Shown here piece by piece: positions 32,965 through 45,205 of a stretch of 64,000 bases of DNA (the stretch's first letter is position 1; every line of letters begins with the position of its first letter). The stretch is from Cricetomys ansorgei. Lineage: Eukaryota; Chordata; Mammalia; Rodentia; Nesomyidae. The DNA lies in assembly GCA_026225945.1 (NCBI GenBank), contig JAMJFZ010001258.1, positions 10,671,001 to 10,735,000 of the forward strand, written 5' to 3'. Under the pieces are notes generated by a model that made no database searches, was not told where the DNA came from, and saw nothing but the letters and a program-made list of their open reading frames with translations. The position numbers and the translations under genes are program-made.

Positions 32965-33165
32965 GATGCGTTGCTGAAAGCTTATTGCGTGTGCAAGATG
33001 CCATGCCAGCCTGCTGCACTGAACAATCTTAATATTTACCCCTCACAGCCAACACACAAGAAAGCTTCTAACTCTTTACTTCACAGAGGAAGAAATGCAC
33101 ATGAAGGTCCAGCAACTGGACCATACAGAAATAAGTAAGTGAAGATTGGCAGCCAGAATTTCAGA
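32965..33165 (-). mobile_element. MIR SINE
   Basis: Reversed MIR: 'agcttattgcgtgtgcaaga', 'acaatcttaatatttacccc', 'ttcacagaggaagaaatgca', 'ggtccagcaactggaccata', 'tggcagccagaatttcag'. Confidence 0.6.
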
Positions 33166-33685
33166 ACTGCTGAATTATTCCTCTCTGTAGACTTTATAAG
33201 TTCAGTCAATAAAAGAGTCTTTGAAAGAAATAAATTGGCAACCCATGGCCTATGACCAAGGAAGCTACATGGCCTGATTATAAACTAGCAATGACATTGA
33301 TTAATAGCTAATTAAAATAAATATATTCCTAAAATATAAGACAGATTGCAGACTAATTTAACTAGAAGGGTTTTTCACCTGGGCTTTAAGGTCTAGAGCA
33401 CTTGCCACATACTCTTCTCATGCCCCATTCATCCTAGAAGTCAAAGGGGCATTGCTCTTCATTGAGAGGTATTGACTGCAATACGAAATTCATCTCTGTT
33501 CAAATAAAATTATGTTTCATGTCTTTCTGGAAGATTTAGTCATTAGGGTGAATTCTATCTATATTTACTCTTTCTAGAGAAACTGTACATTTGTCAGAAT
33601 GAATGATCGCCTTCCATGAAATATATTCTTTGATACGGATTACAGTGGCTTCCTCGTTTGTCTCTCTGCCAGCAGGTTAGCCATC
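33166..33685. other. Unassigned DNA
   Basis: Nothing recognised. Confidence 0.3.
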
Positions 33686-33990
33686 TGTGTTAGTTGTCTC
33701 TGGATGCTGAAATAAATTGCCACAGTCTCAGTGGCTTAAAATAATGCAAATTTGTTTCCTAACCATTGTGTAGATTACAAGTCTAAAACCGATCTCATAT
33801 TGTTAAAATCCAGGTTCTGGTCGTGTTACTTCCTTTCTGCAGGCTCCTTTGGGTGAGTCTGTCCCCCTGACTTTTCCTGATACTACAAGCTCCTTTGGCT
33901 CAAAGCTATTTCATACCATCATAAAATCCAGCAAGAGTGTCCTCAAATTTTCTCTCCCTGATGCCTCCTTCTGCTTACTGGGATAATGTA
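33686..33990 (+). mobile_element. Ancient mammalian interspersed repeat, class uncertain
   Basis: Carries the phrase 'cagtggcttaaaataatgca' followed by 'tgcaggctcctttgggtgag', known from an old placental repeat with the core 'gtggcttaaaacaacag'. I believe it is LTR-derived but cannot name the family. Confidence 0.35.
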
Positions 33991-34109
33991 AGATCCTTCT
34001 CTCCCCTTTTTACGGTCCATTATTTTGTCGCCCATACTATCCCTCATTCATATCCACGTTTCAAACCATGTTGAAGTAAACTTTCCCAAATGCATGTGTG
34101 AATGTTATG

Positions 34110-34400
34110 TACAAACACTTCAACAGTTTGCCCTTCGCATACAGCCTAAAGGGTCTTCAGTAAATGTCCTTGTTTACCTTCCCAGCCTGCATTCCACTAT
34201 GTCTCCTGCGCTGCTTCCGCCTCCATCCTGCTCCGCCACAGAGCTTCACATAGGCTTCTTCTCCCTTGTCAAGAGTTTCTGTGTACCTTGATCACGCCAA
34301 AACGCCGCTCCTTCCTCTGTTCATGCACATGTTTTTCCTAAATCTTCCTATAAGGAATCATTGCCTTTTCTTCATGAATTACGCTCAGTGCTCAGTACCA
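34110..34400 (+). mobile_element. L2 LINE 3' fragment
   Basis: 'taccttcccagcctgcattcc', 'ttgatcacgccaaaacgccg' and 'ctctgttcatgcacatgttt' follow the sense L2 3' region. The 88-codon plus frame across it is a chance frame. Several CpGs remain (34208-34305). Confidence 0.5.
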
Positions 34401-35094
34401 ATTATTGTCTGGTAACAATAATCAGTAGCTCCCTTTCCCATACAAGGATTATTCCAGTTGGGTCAGCCGGCTCCGCTAAGCCTTATATGAAACCTATGAG
34501 AAAACACCCTCTCAAAGAAAGCCTGAGCTGATTGACTGGAACTACAACAGCATCATTTTGCAAACACGGCAGCTGACCAGAACTTTCCTGAAGATTTCAC
34601 ATCAAGTTCTTTATTTTTACTCCTGTCCTGACTGCACTGTACTGGCTCAGTGCCTCTTAGGAAGCCCATTCCCCACTCAAAAGCCAACTTATTGAAGTGC
34701 TAGGGAAGAAACTCTTAAGTGAAGTCAGACTATATGTGTGCAGCACCTGAACCCCAAACACTTCCCCCTTCCTCCACATTTCCTAGGACCCCAGGGTTTC
34801 ATTTCTGTGGGCTGTGAGAGCTAATGACAAGTTCTTTACCTCTTTAAGACTCAGTGTTCCCACTTCACAACATCAAAGAGATGTTTAGTCTCTAGTTTCT
34901 GGACAGAATGTGTGTCTTCCCTTACTTCTATGAATAAATAAAATCATTAGTTTCCAACTCATTCACTCATGGACGGTGATGGGTATTGTGGTTATATTAC
35001 TTCATACAGTCATGGCTAATTTCTATGATAATCTCGATACAGCAAAAGGAAAAACCACAATAGCAAATAATCAATTTCTCTATTTAAAATTTTC
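34401..35094. other. Unassigned DNA
   Basis: A weak MIR-like phrase ('aagttctttacctctttaaga') occurs near 34828-34850; otherwise nothing recognised. Confidence 0.3.
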
Positions 35095-35245
35095 ATACAA
35101 TATGTTTTGGTCATATTATTTTCCCCTCCCCCAACTCCTCCTAGGTATTCCCTTCCTTTCCACTCAATTTCATGTTCTTCATCTCTCTTAGATAAAACAA
35201 AAACAATCAAGAAAGGACACATTCATATGCAAACACACACAAAGA

Positions 35246-35284
<39 letters not shown>

Positions 35285-35460
35285 ACTTATACACACCATG
35301 AAGATGAAGCCCATTTTGAATTGGTCAACTACTCCTGAGTATTAGACTTGCCCTGCAGTATGAGTGTTAGACCCAGCGTCATTCCATTGAATCCATTGAA
35401 GAAAACTGATTTTCCCTCTCCTGACATCTATCGATTGCAGAAACTATCAGAGAAAGATAA
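35095..35460 (-). mobile_element. LINE-1 3' end, antisense
   Basis: Reversed L1 3'UTR: 'gtcatattattttcccctccc', 'ccaactcctcctaggtattc', a CA array, 'attggtcaactactcctgag', 'acttgccctgcagtatgag', 'ccattgaagaaaactgattt'. Same 3'UTR type as 9951-10240. Confidence 0.8.
35231..35297 (+). repeat. (CA)n microsatellite, interrupted
   Basis: CA array with G, T and A interruptions, at the position of the internal simple repeat in the reversed L1 3'UTR. Confidence 0.95.
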
Positions 35461-36239
35461 TATTTCATAAATATCTATAGAGTTTTGAGTATCTGAATAT
35501 AATATAACTTTTCTCCTTCAATACGAATCTCTGTACTATGGAAAATAACACAATATAAAGGATCCTGACTTGTCTAATTTTGCTACTTGCTGTTAGATTT
35601 GTTTCTGATATAATACAAATTATAGTTTTATCTTTGCTCATGAAGGTTGGTTAGGAAAAAGAAATGAATGAATAAATGAATGATAGTCAAATAGATTAGA
35701 AAGCAAGTGGCCAAAAATAGCCAAGTAAACGCTGGTGAATGACTGCTCTTACTAGATGTCAAGTATTATATATTTCTACGACTCAAGGCAGTGTGAGAAA
35801 CGCAGATGCATACTGCAAGTCACAACTGGCCCTATTTTCCTGCATTTCATGTAGAACAAAGTGTTTAGAGAAAGTACAGACTTCTCATCAAAAACAAACC
35901 AAAATTTTAGTCATCTATATATGTGACCAGCAGTCTTCAAGAATAACAAGAAGAAACAATGAGTAAGTTGAGTGAACACAGAGCAAATTAACCAAAAGTA
36001 TTCACAATAAAAATCAATTACAAAGATCCAAATAATGTAGCAATTATCATGTATCAACTTAGCACAGATGAAAAGTTAAAAATCAAGTCTTGTAAGGCTG
36101 AAGGATAATAGAAATTTTTACAGATTGTTAGTTAGTGCAGTTTCTTAATGTCTTGAGGTGAAGGTTCATATATCTTGTGTTTAAGTTGCTGAACATTTAT
36201 TTATGGAAAATCTAGGCATGTACAACTCATATTTTATAT
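35461..36239. other. Unassigned AT-rich DNA
   Basis: A 75-codon plus frame at 35739 is unrecognised; no repeat named. Could include decayed L1. Confidence 0.3.
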
Positions 36240-36350
36240 GAGTGATATATATATATCACAAGCACATTATATATGCATTATATATGCATATATACATATA
36301 TATGACACAAGCGTATATGTATACGCATATACATATACATATATATAAAA
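36240..36350. repeat. AT-rich palindromic tract
   Basis: Starts with a perfect 18-bp palindrome (36242-36259). Then come TATATATGCA repeats and GCGTATatgtATACGC, a 6-bp stem with a 4-base loop, ending in CATATA repeats. Several hairpins or a cruciform are possible. Confidence 0.85.
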
Positions 36351-38157
36351 CATAAACACATTTATAAGGTAATGTAACGTACAAGCAAATCAGAACTACT
36401 AAAAGCAAGCATGGTTTCTCATGGAAGAATAGGAATAAGAATAGCACTTTATGGAAAGTCTATCAAATTCTATCATGAAGCAAGCTCAAAGGAATAGGCA
36501 ACTATGCACACAGCAGCATGGATAACTAACTAATACAATGTCATGTGATAGAGTAGCATAGGAGAATGAGTCTGTCTGCAATTCCAAATGAGGAAAACTA
36601 GAGAGTCATTTATTTGGTAATGCCAAGAGTAAAATATTTCACATATGCATACTTCATAAGGATAAAAATATATATTATAGCAAATACACGTAGAGATTCC
36701 TGTGTTTCAGAAAAATAAACAGAAAGTTCAGGTGCGAGATAGAATAATATCAGGAAGAGAAACGTGACTTCAACATTTTGGTGATGTTCATTTTCATTAT
36801 TTGATTAAAGAATTTTGTCATTTTTATATAAATATAAATATTTTGAATTTTTTTATGATATTCTATAATTTAAGATATGAAACAATTTGAGGTGCTAATT
36901 GAGGGTGTCAAATCCGTGTATTTCTTTTATAACATCTAAAAGTAATTTTCAAGGAGCTATTTTCAATGTGCTTATACTTTTATAAGAGAAAATAAAAGCT
37001 AACTGAAATTAAGGATTCATCCAGTATATTAATCATGCAGGAATTTGAATTTCTACTTTTAGTAAAAATAATTAGTTATGAACATTTATCTACCATATGG
37101 GTTTTGACTAATATAAAACGTTTTATTTTGAAGCATTTCACTGGCAAAGGTTGAATGTATTCAAATCATACATATTCCTTTTAATAAATGCCTGTATGTG
37201 GTCACGATTATCACACTCACATTCGTATCAATCTTCACCACCATGCAATTCTTTAAGGATGCCTAGCAGACCCCCTGTTCCCTATTTCCACAACAGTTCA
37301 AATTACAGCTGCCTCTTCTCTTTCTGTGATGGCTTTATGAGATTCTTTAACTCCAAAGAAGGAACTTTTAAGCTTTCCCAGGAGATCTTTCTGCCTCATG
37401 GGTGAGTTACTTCCTCTGAACTAGATTTTCAGAGTCCCTACACTACTTGATGGGCTGGCAGGACCAGCCATTTCATTAGAGGGCACCAAACTCGTTAGGG
37501 AAGGAGAACTGCTCCTCCAGTGATGTTGATGGCCAAAATTTATGGTGTCTGCTTTGCAGGTCACAGATCCATCATCTCATATACACACTCTCTTACATCC
37601 CAGGATTTTATTATCCTCTAGGGCATTTTGCTGATAGCTTCATTCTTCCAAAATGTATTTGTCACATCAAGTCTTGATGGGGGAATGTAGGTTTCAAGCC
37701 ACAAATAATGTGTGAATTACCTGCAGTACGTTTCTCATTTTTAGTGAGTAATCCCCATAAACAAACTTTTAAATGGAAAGAAAGCAATCAGTGGTGTAGT
37801 TTGCATTGCTAAGAAAGAAACATTCCTGCAACTTATACGGACATACTCATAGATGAATAATAGTCAAAGCAAACAGACTAAAAGGAACTCTCTTTTACAG
37901 AGGCTCCTTCAGCATGACTTTATAGGAGAAGTTGACTGTCAACACAAGAATATATCTTGCTCTTCTAAGCCTGAACATCCATACTCTCATCATTACTTTT
38001 TTTGAAATGATAGTTTCACATAATTCAGCAATTAATTGCTGAGCATGTAAGACTTTCTCAAAATGAGTCAGTTAGTGGGCATCCATACTGCTTAAAAATG
38101 ATGATTACATATTAATTTGATGCTACAGGTTGTATTTTCCAGTCATTCAAAGACTAG
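36351..38157. other. Unassigned AT-rich DNA
   Basis: 1.8 kb with no named repeat or gene. The part 37200-37650 is less AT-rich and holds an 84-codon plus frame with no known relative. Confidence 0.3.
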
Positions 38158-38302
38158 ATTTTTTTTTCGAGACAGGGTTTCTCTGTTGTAACTCTGGCTA
38201 GAGCTCACTCTATAGACCAGGCTGGCCTCAAACTCACAGAGGTCTGCCTACCTCTGTCTCCCAAGTGCTGGGATTAAACTTGTGTGTCACTATCACCCAG
38301 CC
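38158..38302 (-). mobile_element. B1 SINE, full length with target duplication
   Basis: Reversed B1: T8 tail, 'cgagacagggtttctctgtt', 'ccaggctggcctcaaactca', 'aagtgctgggattaaacttg', head ending at 38302. The flanks AAAGACTAGAT (38149-38159) and AAAAACTAGAT (38303-38313) agree at 10 of 11 bases. It is less diverged than the other B1 copies here. Confidence 0.9.
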
Positions 38303-38313
38303 AAAAACTAGAT

Positions 38314-41300
38314 CAGAATGTTATTGGAAACAACGCTAGGGGGACCAATGGAATTCTGTTCCCAAAATGAAGAATTAAGTTTGTCTGTTTAAGTGTGTTT
38401 CCCTCTAAGTGATCAATCAGCAGGAATGTAAGACTGCTTTGCAGATTATGTGGTTAGTGCTAGCAAGACCAGTAACACACTCAAATTACCTACCTTAGTT
38501 TTTCTTCTAAAGGGAAAGCGATACTCTTCCCTCAAACATATTCTAAGGAAGTGACTCAGAAGTTTCCCATCAGGGTTCAACCAAGCAGTGTAATTTCCAT
38601 GTTCTTCAAGTCGTCATGAGTATCTTATATTCTCTGCCTCTACCAAATAGGATGAAGTTGAAGTAGGACAGACATAGGGAACTCGAAAACACAATTCAGT
38701 TTTCAAAAGGTTTGGATTCAAGTTTTGGCTCACACTTCAGCAAGGAGAGTTTAAGAAATTCACCACAAGTCTTCCGCCTTCTATCTCCTTATTTTAAAAA
38801 AGTACCAACGTGGATTTTATGTTCTCTGATATTCTTTTCCAGAGCTGCACACTGAGATCATCATCGTTGGGATTTCTAAATGAAGGTTCTGATTGTAACC
38901 AATGAATTCCAAATTTAGACCATCTGTACCAGCCCATTAAATCAGTATTTAAAAACTTAATATCCACAAATGGTACTATAATTTTGAAGGATCAGAGGCC
39001 TTCCTCTGAAGGAAGGCAGCATCTCTGAGCTGCTTTAAAAGAGGAATTTTATAGGAAGGTTCTCTGTCATCCTTTTTTAAAAAATTCTGGATATTATAGT
39101 CATATAAATGAAACTTGTAAAATTTGAACAAAAAATCATTTTAAAGCATTAACAGGCCAGTGTCTTGCTTTGATATAGCAAAATGAACTACACATTTAGC
39201 ATAAGTTATCTTTTGGACATTGGTTTTAGATATTCAACCTCAATAACTTTTAAAGAGCATGTTGTAGCCTCAAATAGGCAGATTAAATCCAATGTGCCAG
39301 TTTGTCATTTTGAGGCCAAAACTTATAACTTTTAGTTAAAAAATATTGTCAGTGACTTCTCCAGTTCTTCCTCATATGAAGGTCTGAGATTCTGAAAACC
39401 CAAATTAATTACAGAAGAGGAAGACCTAATTATTCTCCTTCACCTGATATCAAGCTCACATTCTGCTGCTTATGAGAAAGACAGATTCTCAGCATCCAGG
39501 TTCAAGTTTTAATTTCCTTTTCCTGATCTGTGGGTTAACAGTGGGTCCTTTGCTTAATATGTAATATTAAGGAATATTAGATTTATTGAAATGAGAATAT
39601 GTAAGCATAGTAGATAGTGTTTGGTTTTGATCCCGAAGTAGAGGTAATTAGTTTTAATTACTGCGTTAAATGCTCTTTCTGCTTCATGTAATTATAGGTA
39701 TGCCCTTCTAGATAAAGGGTTTTATTATAATACCTCATGAGATTGACCAAATCTATGGTTTAATAAAAAAATTAATTGTATGTCCCTTGTTTATATTGCA
39801 TATATTTTTCTCTTCCTTTTTTTCTTATATTAGTAAATTTTAATCTTAGTTGTCACCTGATTTTTTTTAAACCTGGACACAAAGCTGTTAATATCTCCTT
39901 TAAGTTTGCCTAATAAAGAGGAGTTTCAGTTACAGTCACTCAGTACCACAGTGGTACAGAGTTCTGGATTAGCCTGCACACAGAAGACAATGTCCGCAGC
40001 TTCATGAGCTGTTCTTCTGGAAGAAAGCATCTTGCAATTGTCCAAGGTATCTCCCCATCTCTGCTTCTTAATAAGAAGATTTGCATTTTTACCATAACAA
40101 AACCATGAGAAATAACAGAAGTCTTTTAGAAAATTAGCATCCTAACTGTGGAGTTTAGTTGTTTTCATTTTTAACTGCTATGAAGCAGATTAATGAGACA
40201 CATGAGATAATTGTGGATTAGAGTACATGTGCCTTTAAAAAAAATCTATGTCAATGTGAATGTTTTTTTAAAGTTAAACCATTTTTCCATCATCATTCAA
40301 TAAATTTAAATTTCAAAGCTAAGTTTAAGTTGTATTTTAGTTTTTTTTCAAGAGAGCTGTTTCAGACATAAATATTATGCAAAGATGGTATACTGTAATA
40401 GAAAATACAAGGAAGGCCACTTAAGAATGACACTGAAGAAACACTAGATAATGAACCTTAATGAGCTTCTGGTTCTATGGTTTTATAATACATAGATGCT
40501 CAAGGATAATAAACAAATATTTTTATTTGTTTATTAAGTCACAAAGCAAGGTGCAGATTATGAAATGCAAGAGCAAGCAGCTTGAGTCTCCTTAAGCGAG
40601 CAAGGGGCATCTATGCACAAGAAGGAAAGGAGAATAGAGAAGACCCGGCAGCTTCCCTGTTCCTTAGAGGATGTACGTAAGTCATCCATCTCTTGATGGC
40701 TCCTGCTTAAGCCGTGAACATACCTCACTACATGAGCACACGATGGAACTTCTGTTATCTAGCGTGACACTCCCCTACAGTAGCATTTCATTCAGTAGTA
40801 TTTTGGTTTACAGAAAAAAAAAAATAAAATTGAACAGGCAAGGATAGATTGAGACACCCCAAAATACTAGCCTTGGAGGACCTGAGAAACAAGTCACATT
40901 AACCTCCAAATAAATGTTTGAACTTACAAAGTCCTGTAGCTAGCGTGCCGAGAGTTGTGACATTCAGCAGTTCAGCAGAAAGGAACACTCCCGTCCTACC
41001 AGGAGCCACAGGATCATCTTACCTCTCAATACATACATGTATGTATGTGTATATATATATTTCTTTCACCAGTTGCTTTCGTTTGAGAAAATCTGCAAGC
41101 TTGTCTGTACCAATCTAAATTCTTGACAAAAATCTGAAGTGATCTACTTTCTCATTTATGGTTTTTGCCTTTAAAACTTGTTTGGAATCTGTAAGATTAG
41201 AGCCTATTTGAGACTTGTGTCTCTCAAACTGTGATCATTTCCCAAGTAAATGGTCATTGTTTCTTAATCCATATGTGATTTATGTTTTCTTAATAACCCC

Positions 41301-42341
41301 CATTGTCCATGAATTGATATTTTCTATGTTCCTCTTACAGAATGTCTTTTTGATGGTGAGTTTAAGCTGCTCATATGTATTTTAAATAAGACAATGCTTC
41401 ATCGCAGTCAATGTTCTTCCATTGCAAGGGCATTCTTAAATCTCTCCTATCAAGAAATGCTGGATTTTCTACCACATTCTAGCTATGAAAATGGATGCAG
41501 GCTCAAGGCCAGAGAGGACAGCGGCATCTCATTTCTGTCACAGCTTCTATGTGTGAGCGAGTCTGGGAAATACTTTAATCAAACACTGATACACTGTGTT
41601 GGAGGAGTTAACTCCCTAGACCCTTGTAGAGTTACAAAGCCAGTCAAGTAGTATGGCTCTGGTGCTTAGAGGAAATCCCTTTGGAAGAGAAGGTTATTGT
41701 TTCTAATTAGACCTTACAAATTGGAAGAACCAGAAAATCTCGACTGGAAGACAAGTTTGGTATTAGCAATTGTGGTTTGCAACGACAGAAAAGGAATAAA
41801 CCACTATTTCCATAACAAGGAAAGAGACAGGAAAAAGAAATAAAGCCAACTTCACAGATTTAAAGATGTTGTATAATCCTGGCCTGATGGCACATTGTTC
41901 TGTGGACCTTGTGATCCACCCACACATCGTGGACATTTCTGTAATAAAATATTTCTTACCAATATCATGGATTCCTCTGAGAAGGAGACAGATGAAGAAC
42001 TGTAATGCAAGTCATTCAGCACTAGAAGGTCTCTAATTAGCACTAAGATTATAACCATTAGTATCCAGCAAACATGGATTATATTTATATGCACAAGTGC
42101 TCCCTGTTTAAACTGTTCCAATGACATTTCCTGAAGAAGAGAGAGAAAGAAGAGTGGTTAATGGAGGAGGGTTCTTCTGTCTATAAAACAATAGTTATGT
42201 TTGGATCGCTTGACAGCGAGACTGGTGGGGTCACTGCACAGGTGTCATAAAGAAGCCAGATGGAGACAGCAGTGTCTCCTACCAGAAGAAAGGAAGACAT
42301 CTCTCAGTGTCAGAAGAGAATCATTCCTTCTTGAGTGTCAC
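38314..42341. other. Unassigned DNA
   Basis: Four kilobases with no repeat I can name and no recognisable gene. A12 tract near 40820; short TATG/TA simple repeat at 41033-41060. A plus frame of 85 codons (41394-41651) and a minus frame of 91 codons (41852-42127) resemble nothing known. This is the longest repeat-poor block and the best place to look for conserved single-copy elements. Confidence 0.35.
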
Positions 42342-42392
42342 ATTGATGTTACATGGTTACATGATGTCACATGATGTTACATGATGATGTTT
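42342..42392 (+). repeat. Imperfect ACATGATGTT tandem repeat
   Basis: About four units of an 11- to 12-bp motif (ACATGATGTTAC-like) with small differences. Confidence 0.7.
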
Positions 42393-43424
42393 TTCAGTCT
42401 CGAATCAGAGTTCCTGAAAGATACTACTGAGAAACACACATACATAAATAAATACAATTAAAAATAATTACTCAGACAAACAAGTGACTTTCCTATACAT
42501 AGTTTAATTAGGCATGGGAAGTCATCATAATCATTTGTTGAAATAATTTTTGATCAGTTACTAGATGTAGTTCCCTAGACATGAAAACACAATGTAGACT
42601 CTGGGAGACAGATTGAAGCTAAGTTTCTGAGGACCTGTGAACACCCTCCAGCATTTGAGCCCCCGCCTCTCTTGTTTCACGTTCATCTTGCTGTGACATG
42701 TTTTTGGATTTCTGTGAACTCATGTGTTTGGATGTACTTCTTTGTAAAGATCAGAGGCTAAGCAGTATGTCTCACATGCCAAATAACATGATACAGTTGA
42801 GAAGCAGTGACTGTCTACACTGTTTTAGATCACACCATGTGCCATGATATTGAACCTCAGATGCTAAAGCAAAGAAAAAAGAGGCTTCCTGATTTTTGAA
42901 AGGTGATTTTTAACAAAAAAAATACTGCCCCAGGCTCTTAAGCAGATTAGCTTCCCCAGTTATGATATTATACCATAATCAAATCTGTGGCACTAGGCAG
43001 ATCACCCTGCTCAGTAAATGTTACTGATAGAACTATGTGTCCGTCTGCTTCTCAAAGTATCTATTCCTTCAAATAGAAATAAATAGCTAGTTTGTGAGCT
43101 GCCTGTACTGTGGTTGAACAAGAATACTGCCAGACAGTACCAGAAACCAAGGCAGGGAAGGTGAAGCTTGAGCAAAACAGAGGCATCATTTCTATTGCCA
43201 TTATTGACTGATGGTCTTTCCTCTTCTTCCATCATGTAATCCTCAGTTACAGAAGTCCTGTCAGACCATTTTTGTTTTAGAAAAGAAAAATCTCTGCTAT
43301 TTAAGAAGGAAAAAGCTTCTAAGAACCAGTGCTGTACTTGGAATCTAGAACATGGAGAATAACTTCTAGGATTCCAAAGACTATAGGTTCTAGTTAAGAA
43401 ACTCAGTTGGTCACTCAGCTGAAA
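42393..43424. other. Unassigned DNA
   Basis: Nothing nameable; a 74-codon minus frame (43011-43235) is unrecognised. Confidence 0.3.
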
Positions 43425-43530
43425 ACAGAAGTCTGCCAGCTATAACCTTCAGGCCAAGTGTAACTAGTCACTGTGCTTTGTAAAGAAAGTTTTATTGGAA
43501 GCCAGCTATTGTCAGCTGCTTACCTGCTCC
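43425..43530. mobile_element. Possible old hAT-type DNA transposon fragment
   Basis: The phrase 'gtaaagaaagttttattgga' with an upstream 'ttcaggccaagtgtaa' resembles an old mammalian MER-type DNA element ('aaagttttattggaacacag'). Ends are not identifiable. Confidence 0.3.
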
Positions 43531-43611
43531 CTGTTATTGATAGAGACTTAAATTCTTTTGTCTCTTAATACACTATTTACTGTTTGGCTCATTTAATAGC
43601 AGGATGCGGGG

Positions 43612-43935
43612 TGTTGGGGAAGTTTATTTTTAGTTATGTTTGAAATTGTTTTATGCTCCGTTGGGTGAGGGACTATCCTAAGTCTAGGGTGCTCTGTATT
43701 GTTTACACATTCTGGATTTCTGTGGAGGTTAATTGCTAATGATCTGCATGTGCTATCAGTAAAATACCTGAGGGGTTCTGAATCAATAAAAACACCTAAG
43801 GTCAGATGCTCTTGGTTCCACTGTCAAGCATGGCATTGGCCATGATTATGGTTCCCTCTGCTGAGGTCTGGCAGAGTATGAGTTTATGAAAATGTCACTC
43901 TTCTTTGCTGAACTCCATAGCAACGTACTACTACA
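43612..43935 (+). mobile_element. Class-II-like ERV solo LTR, copy 2 of 3
   Basis: 324 bp, starting TGTTGGGGAAGTTTATTTTT and ending ACTACTACA. The flanks GCGGGG (43606-43611) and GAGGGG (43936-43941) differ at one of six bases. AATAAA at 43785-43790 gives the sense orientation. It aligns end to end with the two minus-strand copies at 17009 and 56762. No internal retroviral sequence. Confidence 0.75.
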
Positions 43936-44035
43936 GAGGGGAGGCTACAAACTCCTGATTTAGCAATTTGATTCAAATAGAAGAGTCCCATAAGGTTTTT
44001 TGTTTGTTTGTGTGTTTTGTTTTTTAATGGAAATA

Positions 44036-44205
44036 GACGATGGTGGCTCAAGCATTTAATCCCAGCACTTAGAAGGCAGAGGCAGGAAGATCTCTGTGAG
44101 TTCGAGGCTAGCCTGCTCTACAGAATGAGTTCAAGGACAGGCGGTTGCTGCAGAGAAACCCTTGAAAAAACAAAAACAAAACAAAACAAAACAAAAATTA
44201 AAAAA
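44036..44205 (+). mobile_element. B1 SINE, full length
   Basis: 'atggtggctcaagcatttaa', 'tcccagcacttagaaggcag', 'gttcgaggctagcctgctct', 'gcagagaaacccttgaaaa' and a CAAAA-repeat tail. The first 40 bases hold the polymerase III A box region and GTTCGAGGC the B box. Confidence 0.9.
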
Positions 44206-45059
44206 TAAAATAGTGCAAAATTTGGAAAGAATGTGTAATAGTTCCTTTACAGCAATTGTCAAGCTTGTGCCCACAGTATAGTAAACACAGAGGATATATT
44301 CATTTTAATCTTTTTTTCTCTTTGTTTGAACTGTACCAAAACAATGGAATAACCTTGAAAAGATGCTTTTTTGCAGATATTCAGGATATTTTTTACTCTA
44401 ACTACACAGTGTATCCTTGTTAGTATTACCAAGTCCTTTTGGGAATACAAGAATATTTTTTAGAAGAAAGACGCATGAGTAACTTTAGTGGAAATAAAAT
44501 GTTCTGGAGGCTAAAAGGACAACATAAACTACAGGAAGAAATGTGAGAACATTTTGAGTGAACAGGGGATGTGTTATGATGCTTAAAACAGATATAAAAT
44601 GAACAGAGACCTAAAGATAGAAGCACCTACTGTTTTGAGAGTAACAATACCCAGTAGAAAAGATGCCAAAGAAAAAGGTTCCTCTAGACCAGATGCACAC
44701 ATTTCTCAGTCAGAATCATGATCATTGGAAAATGCTCAAATGATTTCAATTTGATAAAGCTAAATATTATTCTAAATTCCTTTTTGTTTTAATTTGCTAA
44801 GAGTTATCTTTTGTGCTTGAGCTGATTTGAGAAGCAGTGTAAGAACAGGATTTTCCTGTTTCATGTAGCAGAGATTGACTAGGTATTAGGAGTTACCAGA
44901 ACCATTGTGCCAGTCCTAACTCTTGCCTCTGCATCAAAACTCAACTCACAGTGGCTTAGGATGGCAGTCCTAGTCACTGCTCACTTCAGAGCAGGAAGAG
45001 CCCTTTGAATGACTCTTGAGGAAGCTACTTAAAGGTTAAAGACTATTCACAGCCAATCT
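44206..45059. other. Unassigned DNA
   Basis: AT-rich; two minus frames of 63-66 codons without known relatives. Confidence 0.3.
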
Positions 45060-45205
45060 TCCCTTTCTATAACCTTCAGATTAAAATGGCTGGGATTTAG
45101 GTTTGCTTCTTATTGCACATGGCCTTAGAAAAATTATGCTGCTTCTCTGTTATAGGTAAACTCCAATCTATTTACCTATAAAATGGGTAAAATGATATAT
45201 GTCAC
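45060..45205 (+). mobile_element. MIR SINE fragment
   Basis: Sense MIR: 'ctgggatttaggtttgcttc', 'tggccttagaaaaattatgc', 'ctatttacctataaaatggg', 'taaaatgatatatgtcac'. Confidence 0.6.
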
